From Polymorphum gilvum SL003B-26A1 (GTDB lineage: Bacteria; Pseudomonadota; Alphaproteobacteria; Rhizobiales; Stappiaceae): a DNA stretch of 64,000 bases. The stretch lies in NCBI RefSeq assembly GCF_000192745.1, contig NC_015259.1, forward strand, positions 759,001 to 823,000. The letters run 5' to 3'. Positions 24,573-33,463 of this stretch are shown here, piece by piece. Within the stretch, counting starts at the first letter, position 1; the number at the start of each line of letters is the position of its first letter. The notes beneath the pieces were generated by a model that did no database searches, was not told the DNA's origin, and saw only the letters and a program-made list of their open reading frames with translations. Made by a program: the position numbers and the translations under genes.

Positions 24573-24592
24573 GTCGGACCGATATCTTGCGG

Positions 24593-24620
24593 AAAGGGCG
24601 CCCACCGGGCGCCCTTTTCT
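24593..24620. terminator. Rho-independent terminator, functional in both directions
   Basis: Eleven-bp perfect stem AAAGGGCGCCC (24593-24603) and GGGCGCCCTTT (24607-24617) with a 3-base loop, then TCT and GGGTTTT. On the minus strand the stem also ends in TTT. It lies between the plus-strand binding-protein gene and the minus-strand preA, and would end both transcripts. Confidence 0.88.
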
Positions 24621-24765
24621 GGGTTTTATCCTGATAAGACCTTGAAGCTAATATGGAAAATGGCAGATATCGCGCCCCGCCCCGGCGTGTCCTGCTTCTG
24701 TCCCACTTCGCTCCGGCTTCCGGCTCGAAACCCGCCGATCCCCTGCCGGCCCCTTGCTGCCGTCG

Positions 24766-26070
24766 CTACTCCGCCGCCTGCAGGGCGTTGGGGTTCCTCG
24801 GATGGGTCGTCCAGTTGGCATAGGTCGCATCGACGGTCCTGCCGGTGCGCGGGTCGACGCTGCCCGGCGTCATCGGTTCCATGGTGATGCAGTTCTCGAC
24901 CGGGCAGACGTTGACGCACAGGTTGCAGCCGACGCATTCGGCGTCGATGACCTCGAACCGGCGCACCCCGTCGACCATGCTGGTGATCGCCTGGTGGGAG
25001 GTGTCCTCGCAGGCGATGTGACAGCGACCGCACTTGATGCACAGATCCTGGTCGATCTTGGCCTTGGCGATGTAGTTGAGGTTGAGGTGCTGCCAGTCGG
25101 AGCAGTTCGGCACGGCGCGGCCGACGAACTCCGACACGCCGGAATGGCCGGCGCCGTCCATCCAGTCCTTCAGGCCCTCGATCATGTCCTCGACGATCTT
25201 GAAGCCGTAGGTCATGGCGGCGGTGCAGACCTGGACGTTGCCGGCGCCGAGCGCCATGAACTCGGCCGCGTCGCGCCAGGTGGTGACACCGCCGATGCCG
25301 GAGATCGGCAGGCCGGCGGTCTCCGGATCGCGGGCGATCTCGGCGACCATGTTGAGCGCGATCGGCTTGACCGCCGGACCGCAATAGCCGCCGTGGGCGC
25401 CCTTGCCGTCGATGGTCGGGCTCGGGCACATGCGATCGAGATCGACCGAGACGATCGAGTTGATGGTGTTGATCAGCGACACCGCATCGGCCCCGCCGGC
25501 CCTGGCCGCCCGGGCGGGCTTGCGGATGTCGGTGATGTTCGGCGTCAGCTTGACGATGACCGGCATGCGGGTGTGCTGCTTGCACCAGCGGGTGACCATC
25601 TCGATGTATTCCGGCACCTGACCGACCGCCGAGCCCATGCCGCGCTCGCTCATTCCGTGCGGACAGCCGAAATTGAGTTCGACGCCATCGGCCTCGGTGT
25701 CCTCGACCTGCTTCAGGATCGTCTGCCAGTAGTGTTCCTCGCAGGGCACCATCAGCGACACGACCAGCGCCCGGTCCTTCCAGTCGCGCTTGACCCGCTT
25801 GATTTCCTGCAGGTTGACCTCCAGCGGCCGGTCGGTGATCAGCTCGATGTTGTTGAGGCCGATGAGCTGGCGGTCCTTGCCGTGGATAGCGCCGTAGCGC
25901 GGGCCGTTGACGTTGACGATGGGGTCGCCGAGCGTCTTCCAGACGACGCCGCCCCAGCCGGCCTTGAAGGCGCGTACGACGTTGTATTCCTTGTCGGTCG
26001 GCGGCGCGGAGGCGAGCCAGAACGGGTTCGGGGACTTGATGCCGGCGAATTCGGATCTCAGATCAGCCAT
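24766..26070 (-). CDS. preA: NAD-dependent dihydropyrimidine dehydrogenase, catalytic subunit
   Basis: 434 residues. Reduces uracil and thymine to the 5,6-dihydro forms, or the reverse, in the cytoplasm. An FMN-binding TIM barrel (about 1-320) carries ELNFGCPHGMSERGMG, with the flexible active-site loop including the catalytic Cys of this family (NFGCP), and the phosphate-binding GIGGVTTW. The C-terminal ferredoxin domain has two clusters, CIKCGRCHIAC and CVGCNLCVNVCP. Length equals that of the family (about 410-440). GGAGATCGCACC precedes the start. It follows preT by 76 bases with a tandem repeat between them. Confidence 0.94.
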   Translation of the reverse strand: MADLRSEFAGIKSPNPFWLASAPPTDKEYNVVRAFKAGWGGVVWKTLGDPIVNVNGPRYGAIHGKDRQLIGLNNIELITDRPLEVNLQEIKRVKRDWKDRALVVSLMVPCEEHYWQTILKQVEDTEADGVELNFGCPHGMSERGMGSAVGQVPEYIEMVTRWCKQHTRMPVIVKLTPNITDIRKPARAARAGGADAVSLINTINSIVSVDLDRMCPSPTIDGKGAHGGYCGPAVKPIALNMVAEIARDPETAGLPISGIGGVTTWRDAAEFMALGAGNVQVCTAAMTYGFKIVEDMIEGLKDWMDGAGHSGVSEFVGRAVPNCSDWQHLNLNYIAKAKIDQDLCIKCGRCHIACEDTSHQAITSMVDGVRRFEVIDAECVGCNLCVNVCPVENCITMEPMTPGSVDPRTGRTVDATYANWTTHPRNPNALQAAE

Positions 26071-26102
26071 GGTGCGATCTCCGGATAGGGCGTGAACGGG
26101 CG

Positions 26103-26161
26103 TCAGGCGGCCAGGGTCAGGCCGGACTGGGTCAGGCGGACAAGGCTCAGGCGGACAGGGC
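26103..26161 (-). repeat. Four-copy 15-bp tandem repeat that duplicates the end and stop codon of preT
   Basis: Read on the minus strand the units are GCCCTGTCCGCCTGA (26161-26147), GCCTTGTCCGCCTGA (26146-26132), CCCAGTCCGGCCTGA (26131-26117) and a 14-base CCCTGGCCGCCTGA (26116-26103). The first unit is the last five codons of preT (Ala-Leu-Ser-Ala-stop) and each later unit ends in TGA. The first two differ at one base. The array therefore lies directly behind the stop and ends about 32 bases before preA. Confidence 0.85.
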
Positions 26162-27514
26162 GCGGTGGATGGCTTCGGCGGCGATCTTGCCGTCCTCCAC
26201 CGCCGCGACGGTCAGGTCCTCGCCGCCGAGGACGCAGTCGCCGCCGGCCCAGACGCCGTCGAGGCTGGTGCGGCGGTCGGCGTCGACCACGATCCGTCCC
26301 TTGTCGACGGTCAGGCCGCCGATGCCGGCGAGATCGCCCTGCTCGAGCTTCTGGCCGACCGCCTTGAACACCATGTCGGCGGCGAGCGTCACCGTCTCGC
26401 CGGTGCCGACCAGGCGCCCGTCGGGGCCCTGGGCGGTGCGCTCCAGTTCGATCTCCGTCACCTGGCCATTGCTCGGGCCGTTCGTGCCCCTCATCGCCCT
26501 GGGCTGGGCCCAGAGCATGATCCTGACGCCGTTGGTCTGGGCGAGATGCTGTTCGTATTCGCTGGCGTTCATCTGCTCCTGGCCGCGCCGGTAGGCGATG
26601 GTGACGTCCTCGGCACCAAGCAGTCTGGCCTGCACGGCCATATCTATGGCGGTCATGCCGCCGCCGATGACGACGACCCGGCGGCCGATCGGCAGGCTCG
26701 ACAGGTCTCTCGTCTGGCGCAGGTCGGCGATGTAGTCGACCGCGTCGAGCACGTTGCCGAGGTCCTCGCCGGGCACGCCGAGGCCGTTGACGCCGGCGAG
26801 GCCGATGGCGAGGAACACGGCGTCATGGTCGGCGCGCAGGGCGGCGAGGTCGAGGTCGGTGCCAAGGCGCCGGCCGGTCTCGACGCGGATGCCGCCGATC
26901 GACAGGATGAACGCCACCTCGCGGGCCGCGAAATCGTCGACCGCCTTGTAGGAAGCGATGCCGTATTCGTTGAGGCCGCCGGCCTTGGGTCGGGCGTCGA
27001 AGATCGTGACCTCGTGGCCGTGGACGGCGAGGCGGTGGGCGCAGGACAGGCCCGCGGGACCGGCGCCGACGACCGCGACCCGCTTGCCGGTCGGCGCGGC
27101 GCGGGTGAACGGCGTCGTGGCATGAGTGTCCATGTAGTGGTCGGTGGCGTAGCGCTGCAGCTCGCCGATCTTGACCGGCTTGTCCTCCGCCTCGTTGCGG
27201 ACGCAGGCTTGTTCGCACAGGGTTTCGGTCGGGCAGACGCGGGCACACATGCCGCCGAGAATGTTCTGGGCGAAGATCGTCCTGGCCGAGCCGGTCGGAT
27301 TGCCGGTGGCGATCTGGCGGATGAACAGCGGGATGTCGATGCTGGTCGGGCAGGCCTGGACGCAGGGAGCGTCGTGGCAGAAGTAGCAGCGGTCGGCCTC
27401 GACTTGCGCCTCGTGGGGATCGAGGCGCGGATGCAGGTCGCAGAAATTGCGCGCGTACTGGTCCGGCGTCAGGCGTGCGGGCGCAACGTCGGGACCTTGG
27501 ACGGTCTCGGTCAT
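26147..27514 (-). CDS. preT: NAD(P)-dependent dihydropyrimidine dehydrogenase, electron-input subunit
   Basis: 455-residue flavoprotein that passes electrons between NAD(P)H and PreA. The N-terminal domain has the two iron-sulfur cysteine sets CYFCHDAPCVQACPT and CARVCPTETLCEQAC, then the FAD site VAVVGAGPAGLSCAHRLA and the NAD(P) site VVVIGGGMTAIDMAVQA (GxGxxA type). The end is GGEDLTVAAVEDGKIAAEAI, standard for the family. The stop codon forms the first unit of a tandem repeat. Upstream is a RutR-like site. First gene of the preT-preA unit; dihydropyrimidinase and beta-ureidopropionase genes are not in the window. Confidence 0.94.
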   Translation of the reverse strand: MTETVQGPDVAPARLTPDQYARNFCDLHPRLDPHEAQVEADRCYFCHDAPCVQACPTSIDIPLFIRQIATGNPTGSARTIFAQNILGGMCARVCPTETLCEQACVRNEAEDKPVKIGELQRYATDHYMDTHATTPFTRAAPTGKRVAVVGAGPAGLSCAHRLAVHGHEVTIFDARPKAGGLNEYGIASYKAVDDFAAREVAFILSIGGIRVETGRRLGTDLDLAALRADHDAVFLAIGLAGVNGLGVPGEDLGNVLDAVDYIADLRQTRDLSSLPIGRRVVVIGGGMTAIDMAVQARLLGAEDVTIAYRRGQEQMNASEYEQHLAQTNGVRIMLWAQPRAMRGTNGPSNGQVTEIELERTAQGPDGRLVGTGETVTLAADMVFKAVGQKLEQGDLAGIGGLTVDKGRIVVDADRRTSLDGVWAGGDCVLGGEDLTVAAVEDGKIAAEAIHRALSA

Positions 27515-27919
27515 CGGGATCTCCGGAAGGGTGGCGATCTATGTCCGGCGTCCGTTTCTTTTCGCGAACGGACTGCCTTGGAAGCATTGGAAAAAAATTT
27601 GGCCAAATAGTCAAATATTTTCGAAAAACAAAATAATATGAGTTAGTTAGTCATATTTTTAATGACTGTAAGTGCTTGAAAATGCGTGCTCATTCGACAT
27701 GATCAAAAAGGCGGCAGCGGACGACTTGCAGGCCGGCCGATGGCGGTGGCGACGGCACGTCGAGGCGCGGCGGCCCGATCCGGTCGCTCCTGTTGCCGGC
27801 CGCTGCCGCGGCGGCCCGCCTCAGGGGGGCAGCGCAGGCGATTGGCGTTGACCTGACCGGGAGAGGTGGTAGTGAAGCGGGGCCCGGGACGGGCGGGTTG
27901 ACGAAGGAGCGGCGAGAGG
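27515..27919. other. 405-base intergenic region with an AT-rich island
   Basis: Between preT (minus) and the epimerase (plus). Bases 27585-27690 are much richer in A and T than anything nearby and contain the RutR-like site, a 6-bp inverted repeat AGTCAT/ATGACT (27649-27667) and short TTAG repeats. On the minus strand TTGTTT and TATTTG could be a weak -35/-10 pair for preT. The rest up to 27919 is GC rich and looks non-coding. No gene seen. Confidence 0.55.
27599..27614 (-). promoter_or_regulatory. RutR-like operator upstream of preT
   Basis: On the minus strand it reads TTGACTATTTGGCCAA, matching the RutR consensus TTGACCA-NN-TGGTCAA at 12 of 14 positions. It is in the AT-rich island about 85 bases before the preT start. 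The site pairs with the one at 23290, so preT-preA and the NMT1/THI5 binding protein probably share a TetR-family RutR repressor responding to uracil or thymine. The regulator gene is not in the window. Confidence 0.62.
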
Positions 27920-28930
27920 GTGCGGACAGTTCTGGTTACCGGGTCGGCCGGGTTCATCGGGTCGCATGTGGCGCAGCGGCTGCTCGACGACGGCTGGCGG
28001 GTCGTCGGGATCGACAACGTCAATGCCTATTACGATCCGGCGCTGAAGGAGGCGCGGCTCGCCCGGCTGAGGGCATCGAACCATTTCCACGAGGAGCAGG
28101 TGTCGGTCGAGGACCGCGAGGCGGTGACGGCGGTGTTCCGGCGCCACGCGCCCGAGCGCATCATCCACCTGGCCGCCCAGGCGGGCGTGCGCCACAGCCT
28201 CGACGCGCCGCAGGACTATGTCGACGCCAACATCACCGGCTTCCTGAACATCCTGGAAGCGGCGCGCGCGCATCCTGTCGACCACCTGGTGTTCGCCTCG
28301 ACCTCGTCGGTGTTCGGCCTCGACAAGGCGATGCCGCTGTCGCCGCACCGCGGCGGCAACCATCCGGTGTCCTTCTATGCGGCGACCAAGAAGGCCAACG
28401 AGATGATGGCGCATGCCTACGCCCATCTGTTCGCCATCCCCTGCACGGGGCTGCGCTTCTTCACCGTCTACGGCCCGTGGGGTCGGCCGGACATGGCGCT
28501 GTTCAAGTTCACCAAGGCGATCCTCGCGGGCGAGCCGGTGCCGCTCTACAACGAGGGGCGCATGGTGCGTGACTTCACCTATATCGACGACATCGTGGAA
28601 GGGGTGGTGCGGATCGCCGACAGGCCGGCCGCGCCTGATCCGGCCTGGGAAGCGGAACGGCCCGATCCGGCGTCGAGCGCCGCCCCTTACCGGATCTACA
28701 ACATCGGCAACAGCCAGCCGGTCGAACTGCTGACCTACCTGGAGGCGATCGAGGCGGCGACCGGCCGGACCGCCCGACGCGAGCTGCTGCCGATGCAGCC
28801 GGGCGACGTCTCCGCCACCTGGGCCGACGTCGAGGACCTCGTCGCGGCGACCGGTTTCCGGCCGAGCACGCCGGTCGCCGACGGGGTGAGGGCCTTCGTC
28901 GACTGGTATCGGGACTATTACGGCGTGTGA
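27920..28930 (+). CDS. NAD-dependent nucleotide-sugar epimerase (UDP-glucuronate 4-epimerase-like)
   Basis: 336-residue short-chain epimerase. The Rossmann motif GSAGFIGSHVAQRLL lies at the N terminus, DNVNAYYDPALKEARLARL is typical of UDP-glucuronate 4-epimerases, and the catalytic YXXXK is in SFYAATKKANE. It begins with GTG at 27920; an AGGAG site about 10 bases before supports this. The neighbouring ManC makes a GDP-sugar, so both may serve cell-surface polysaccharide, although no glycosyltransferase is near. It has its own leader and is probably monocistronic. Confidence 0.85.
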   Translation: MRTVLVTGSAGFIGSHVAQRLLDDGWRVVGIDNVNAYYDPALKEARLARLRASNHFHEEQVSVEDREAVTAVFRRHAPERIIHLAAQAGVRHSLDAPQDYVDANITGFLNILEAARAHPVDHLVFASTSSVFGLDKAMPLSPHRGGNHPVSFYAATKKANEMMAHAYAHLFAIPCTGLRFFTVYGPWGRPDMALFKFTKAILAGEPVPLYNEGRMVRDFTYIDDIVEGVVRIADRPAAPDPAWEAERPDPASSAAPYRIYNIGNSQPVELLTYLEAIEAATGRTARRELLPMQPGDVSATWADVEDLVAATGFRPSTPVADGVRAFVDWYRDYYGV

Positions 28931-29066
28931 GCCGGCGTTTGCGCTTCCGCCACTCCCGGCAGCCGTCCAGCCCGTGCGCAGATTAACGACAAACGAACAC
29001 CGTCGTAATCCGGCAGGCCGCGACGCGGAGATGCGGGGTCGGTGAGCCCTGGTCCCGACAGGTCAA

Positions 29067-29109
29067 AGAGCCGGAACCGGCAACGCCTCGGCTCTCCGGT
29101 TCCGGCTCT
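29067..29109. terminator. 14-bp hairpin between convergent genes
   Basis: Arms AGAGCCGGAACCGG (29067-29080) and CCGGTTCCGGCTCT (29096-29109) are perfectly complementary with a 15-base loop. The site lies between the epimerase (ends 28930) and manC (ends 29206 on the minus strand). The T-tract is poor (CCGTTTCG), but position and strength favour a bidirectional terminator. The rest of 28931-29205 shows no gene. Confidence 0.7.
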
Positions 29110-29205
29110 CCGTTTCGCTGCGGCCGGAATGACGAAGCCGAGGGTTGTCAGCAGCCCGAGGCGGGCTTGACTGCGTCCGTTCCCGCCCGCAAGGGGCGAA
29201 TGGCA

Positions 29206-30591
29206 TCAGGCGTGGCGGCGGATGTCGTCGTCGCCGAGGTAGCTGCCCGACTGGACCTCGATCATGCGTGCCGGGATCTTGCCGGGGTTGTACAGGCGAT
29301 GGCGGGCACCGAGCGGGACGTAGGCGGACTGGTTCTCGGTCAGCAGCTTGGTCTCGCCCTCGATGGTGATCTCGATGGTGCCGGAGACGACCACCCAGTG
29401 CTCAGCCCGGTGCACGTGGCTCTGCAGCGACAGCTCGCAGTCCGGCTTGATCAGCATCGAATGGACGGCGAAGCGGTCGCCGGTGTTGATGCGTTCGGTC
29501 CAGCCCCAGGGCCGGTAGGAGCGCGGGTGGGCGACGGTTTCCGGGCGGTTCTCCGCATCCAGGCTTTCGACCAGCTTCTTGACGTCCTGGGAGCGGGTCT
29601 TGTCGGCGACCAGCACGGCGTCACGCGTCGCGACGACCAGGATGTCGGTCAGGCCGATGACCGAGACGAGGCTGTCCTCGGCATAGGCGAGGCAGTTGTC
29701 GGCGTCGAGGAAGCGGGTGTCGCCGAGGCCGGCGTTGCCGTGGCCGTTCTTGGGCATGACGTCCCAGACCGCGGCCCAGGAGCCGAGGTCGTTCCACTGC
29801 GGCGCCATCGGCACGCAGGCGATGGAGTCGACGCGCTCCATGATGGCGTAGTCGATCGAGATGTTGTCGATCTGACCGAAGGTCTCGGCGTCGAGGCGGG
29901 TGAAGTCGAGGTCGGCGTAGCTGGCGGCGAGGGCGGCGCGCACGCCATCGAGGATCTGCGGCGCGTGGCGCTCGAAGGCGGCGACCATGGCGGCGGCGGA
30001 ATAGAGGAAGATGCCGGCGTTCCAGACGTAGTTGCCGTCGTCCAGGAAGCGGCGGGCGGTGTCGAGGTCGGGCTTCTCGACGAAGGCCTCGACCGCGCGC
30101 ACGGGATCGTCGCCCGGCTTCAGGCGGATGTAGCCGAAGCCGGTGTTGGGCTCGGTCGGGGTGATGCCGAAGGTGACGATGGCGCCGGCGCGGGCGGCCT
30201 CGACGGCATCCGCCACGGCGGCGCGGAAGACGTCTTCGCGCTCGATCAGGTGGTCGGAGGGCAGCAGCAGGACGAGGGCGTCGGGATCGCGCTCGAGCGC
30301 GATCAGCGCCGCGGCGGCGGCCGGCGCGGCGGTGTTGCGCCCTTCCGGCTCGAGCAGGATGGTGTCGGCCCTGACGCCGATCTCGGCCAGCTGTTCGCCG
30401 ATCAGGAAGCGGTGTTCCTGGTTGCCGATGACGATCGGCGCGGCGAAATCGTCGCCGGTGCAGCGCAGGCAGGTCTTCTGCAGCAGGCTCTGACCCTGGA
30501 AGATGGGCAGGAACTGCTTGGGCCGCTTGCGGCGCGACAGCGGCCACAGGCGCGTGCCGACGCCGCCCGACAGGATGCACGGTAGGATCAT
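29206..30591 (-). CDS. manC: Mannose-1-phosphate guanylyltransferase / mannose-6-phosphate isomerase, bifunctional type
   Basis: 461 residues. N-terminal nucleotidyltransferase with ILSGGVGTRLWPLSR and KRPKQFLP (GTP and mannose-1-phosphate site), then FVEKPD, and a C-terminal type II isomerase cupin (about 345-461) with RPWGWTERINTG, QSHVHRAEHWVVVSG and EVQSGSYLGDDD. This arrangement is the standard XanB/AlgA/ManC type. Makes GDP-mannose for polysaccharide or compatible-solute synthesis. The start at 30591 is chosen because ILSGG begins six residues in; the 35-residue upstream extension is unlikely. An AT-rich stretch 30640-30680 upstream may be the promoter. Confidence 0.94.
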   Translation of the reverse strand: MILPCILSGGVGTRLWPLSRRKRPKQFLPIFQGQSLLQKTCLRCTGDDFAAPIVIGNQEHRFLIGEQLAEIGVRADTILLEPEGRNTAAPAAAAALIALERDPDALVLLLPSDHLIEREDVFRAAVADAVEAARAGAIVTFGITPTEPNTGFGYIRLKPGDDPVRAVEAFVEKPDLDTARRFLDDGNYVWNAGIFLYSAAAMVAAFERHAPQILDGVRAALAASYADLDFTRLDAETFGQIDNISIDYAIMERVDSIACVPMAPQWNDLGSWAAVWDVMPKNGHGNAGLGDTRFLDADNCLAYAEDSLVSVIGLTDILVVATRDAVLVADKTRSQDVKKLVESLDAENRPETVAHPRSYRPWGWTERINTGDRFAVHSMLIKPDCELSLQSHVHRAEHWVVVSGTIEITIEGETKLLTENQSAYVPLGARHRLYNPGKIPARMIEVQSGSYLGDDDIRRHA

Positions 30592-30763
30592 GCTGCGTAT
30601 GCCCCCTTCGACGGGAAATGTCCGAGGCCGGACCATAAGGAAAAAGCGACGACGAAAAAACGAAGGAATCAGCTTTTCGGAGACCCGATCATGCACTTTT
30701 TTCGCCGATCCCGGAATCGCGGCGCAAACCGGAGGCCGGCACCGTCCGACCGGACGCGCGAGG

Positions 30764-32029
30764 TCAGGCCGTGCGCCGTTGCGGGCGGGCGTCGGAGGGG
30801 CGGCGGCGGGAACTGCCGGCGGCGGCGAAGATACCGCGGTCGAGGCGGCGCATGGCGCGTGCGATCAGGCCGCGGCGGATGAAGTCCTCGTTCCAGGGCA
30901 CGACATCGATCTCGACGGCGCGACGCAGGTCCTCGACCAGGGCGTCTTCCAGCGCGGCGTCCATGGCGGCGCGCATGTAGGGGACGGTGCACACGCCGGC
31001 GCCGGTGAGCACCACGCGCTGCGGGTCGATGACGGCGAGCAGGCGGGCGAGGCCGTAGCCAAGCGCGCGCCCGGCCCGCTCCAGCGTGTCGAGCACCGCC
31101 CGGTCGCCCGCCCCGGCGCGCTGGGCCAGGTCCTCGAACGTCCGGCCCGTGACCGGCACGCGGGCCGGGTCGGTGTCCTCGGCAAGACCAGTGGCGCTGC
31201 GCAGCAGGGCGTAGTCGGCGAGATAGGCCTCGAGGCAGCCGCGCCGGCCGCAGCGGCACAGGGCGCCACCGGGGATGTGGTTGGCATGGCCGATCTCGGC
31301 CGCCGCGCCGGTCGCGCCGACGAATAGGTGGTCGTCGAGAAAGAGGCCCATGCCGACGCCGTAGTCGATCATGACGACGGCGAAGGTGCCGCTGTAGCGT
31401 CCGGGCTCCGACCAGTGCAGGGCCTCGGTGATCATGTTGGTGTCGTTGGACAAGGTGCAGTCGGCGGAGAAGGCGTCGCAGAGCGGCGCGACGATCGGGA
31501 TGTGGCGGCCGGCGAAGGCTGGGCTCCAGACGATTTCGCCGGTGGTCGTGTCGACGATGCCCTGGGAGGCGACGCCGATCTCGCGCACGGAGGCGGGATC
31601 GACCGCCGAGTCCGCGACGAACTCGCGGATGCGGGCGACCAGCAGGGCGGGGAAGCTGTCGCGGTCGGCGCGCGCAGTGTCGAAGGGGACACGGCGGCTG
31701 CAGGAGATGCGGCCGGTGAAGTCGGCGAGCGCCAGGTCGATCGAGTTGACCGAGAGGCGGACGCCAACGACCGAGGCGGCGGCGCCGTTGAGGGCGAGCA
31801 GGCTGCGCGGGCGGCCGCGGGCGAGCGGCGCCTTAGGCTCGTCGGCCTCGATGCCGACGATAAGGCCCTCGTCGAGCATGTCGGAGGTGATCGCGGTGAT
31901 CGTCGCCGGGCTGAGGCGGGTGGCACGGCCGAGATCGATGCGCGCCATCTGGCCCTCGCGGCGCAGGGCCTGGAGGATGATGCTGCGGTTCTGCCGCCGG
32001 ATCTGGTCCTTGTCCGCCTTCTTCGTCAT
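30764..32029 (-). CDS. xylR: ROK-family transcriptional regulator, probable xylose repressor
   Basis: 421 residues. N-terminal winged helix (about 10-65, [18 protein letters not shown]) fused to a ROK sugar-kinase-like domain (about 85-380) with the zinc-binding [12 protein letters not shown] signature and a [12 protein letters not shown] segment near the sugar site. The tail is rich in arginine and serine. It is divergent from xylF-H-G-B-A across 260 bases, the usual place for the xylose repressor. Binding xylose is expected to release it. Start 32029 fits the HTH position. Confidence 0.87.
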   Translation of the reverse strand: MTKKADKDQIRRQNRSIILQALRREGQMARIDLGRATRLSPATITAITSDMLDEGLIVGIEADEPKAPLARGRPRSLLALNGAAASVVGVRLSVNSIDLALADFTGRISCSRRVPFDTARADRDSFPALLVARIREFVADSAVDPASVREIGVASQGIVDTTTGEIVWSPAFAGRHIPIVAPLCDAFSADCTLSNDTNMITEALHWSEPGRYSGTFAVVMIDYGVGMGLFLDDHLFVGATGAAAEIGHANHIPGGALCRCGRRGCLEAYLADYALLRSATGLAEDTDPARVPVTGRTFEDLAQRAGAGDRAVLDTLERAGRALGYGLARLLAVIDPQRVVLTGAGVCTVPYMRAAMDAALEDALVEDLRRAVEIDVVPWNEDFIRRGLIARAMRRLDRGIFAAAGSSRRRPSDARPQRRTA

Positions 32030-32139
32030 CGCGTGGCGTGTCTTTCCTGAAGCGTTTCCTGCCGCCGCCGGTCCTGGTGCCGGTCTTTCTTGCCGGCCGG
32101 TGCGGTGCGTCGACCTGCATAGCAGGTTCCAAAACCATG

Positions 32140-32190
32140 TTGACAGCCGTCATGGTTTGGAGCAACTTTTTTTCGGACGCTAAAAAAAAT
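32140..32190 (+). promoter_or_regulatory. xylF promoter and candidate XylR operator
   Basis: TTGACA at 32140-32145 is a perfect -35 hexamer; 17 bases later CAACTT (32163-32168) is a weak -10. Next, T7 (32167-32173), CGGACGC and then T plus A8 (32181-32189) form an imperfect dyad in an otherwise GC-rich region, suitable as a repressor site. Located between the divergent ROK gene and xylF. Confidence 0.5.
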
Positions 32191-32289
32191 ATCGCCGCGC
32201 GTCCGGCAGGTGAGGGCCGAACCCGCCCTCGGGATGAACAAGGCGACGCCTCGAGACAAGGGGCTGCGTCTTCAGGAGGAAACACCGCT

Positions 32290-33321
32290 ATGCGCACGAT
32301 TGCCAGGATTCTCGCGGGCGCGCTCATGTCCGCCACCGTCCTTTCTCCCGCTTTCGCCCAGGACATCACCGTCGGCGTGAGCTGGTCGAATTTCCAGGAG
32401 GAGCGCTGGAAGACCGACGAGGCGGCGATCAAGGCCGCGCTCGAGGCCGCCGGCGCCAAGTATATTTCCGCCGACGCGCAAAGTTCTTCGGCCAAGCAGC
32501 TGTCCGACATCGAGGCGCTGATCGCCCAAGGCGCCAATGCGCTGATCATCCTCGCGCAGGATTCGCAGGCGATCGGCCCGGCCGTGCAGGCGGCCGCCGA
32601 CGAGGGCATCCCGGTGGTCGGCTACGACCGGCTGATCGAGGACGCGCGCGCCTTCTATCTGACCTTCGACAATGTCGAGGTCGGCCGCATGCAGGCGCGC
32701 GAGGTGCAGAAGCTGGCGCCGGAAGGCACCTACGTGATGATCAAGGGCTCGCCGACCGACCCGAACGCCGACTTCCTGCGCGGCGGCCAGCAGGAGGTGC
32801 TGCAGGCGGCGATCGACGCCGGCAAGATCAAGATCGTCGGCGAGGCCTATACCGACGGCTGGCTGCCGGCCAACGCGCAGCGCAACATGGAACAGATCCT
32901 GACCGCAAACGACAACAAGGTCGATGCGGTGGTCGCCTCCAACGACGGCACGGCCGGCGGCGTGGTCGCCGCGCTGACCGCCCAGGGCATGCAGGGCATC
33001 CCGGTGTCCGGCCAGGACGGCGACCACGCGGCGCTGAACCGCGTCGCCAAGGGCACGCAGACCGTCTCGGTGTGGAAGGATGCGCGCGAGCTCGGCAAGG
33101 CGGCCGGCGAGATCGCCGTGGCGCTGGCCAAGGGCGGCGCGATGGACTCCATCGAGGGGGCCGGCACGTGGACCTCGCCGGCGGGGACGGAGCTGACCGC
33201 CCGCTTCCTCGAGCCGCTGCCGGTCACCAAGGACAATCTGACCGTCGTCGTCGACGCCGGCTGGATCTCCAAGGAGGCCCTGTGCCAGGGCGTCGAGGCC
33301 GGCCCGGCACCCTGCAACTGA
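32290..33321 (+). CDS. xylF: D-xylose ABC transporter periplasmic binding protein
   Basis: 343 residues; 23-residue signal peptide ending SPAFA before QDITVGV. The type I sugar-binding fold shows [63 protein letters not shown] and [14 protein letters not shown], each characteristic of XylF. GGAGGA lies seven bases before the ATG at 32290, which fixes the start over the open frame from 32038. A strong hairpin separates it from xylH. Confidence 0.93.
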   Translation: MRTIARILAGALMSATVLSPAFAQDITVGVSWSNFQEERWKTDEAAIKAALEAAGAKYISADAQSSSAKQLSDIEALIAQGANALIILAQDSQAIGPAVQAAADEGIPVVGYDRLIEDARAFYLTFDNVEVGRMQAREVQKLAPEGTYVMIKGSPTDPNADFLRGGQQEVLQAAIDAGKIKIVGEAYTDGWLPANAQRNMEQILTANDNKVDAVVASNDGTAGGVVAALTAQGMQGIPVSGQDGDHAALNRVAKGTQTVSVWKDARELGKAAGEIAVALAKGGAMDSIEGAGTWTSPAGTELTARFLEPLPVTKDNLTVVVDAGWISKEALCQGVEAGPAPCN

Positions 33322-33340
33322 TCCGTCCAGACCTCGCCGA

Positions 33341-33371
33341 CACTGCCCCGGCCGCACAGGCCGGGGCAGTG
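33341..33371 (+). terminator. 13-bp hairpin between xylF and xylH
   Basis: Arms CACTGCCCCGGCC (33341-33353) and GGCCGGGGCAGTG (33359-33371) are perfect, loop GCACA. No T-tract follows. The spot, after the binding-protein gene and before the permease gene, suits a partial terminator or an RNA 3'-end stabiliser that keeps XylF more abundant than the membrane parts. Confidence 0.65.
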
Positions 33372-33463
33372 CCGAGCCTTGCCGAGCGAGGCCTTATTGA
33401 CCGACAGGCCGGCCGGGTGTCCAATCCGCACTGACGCAACGGTCGCCAAACGGGAGCCATCCG

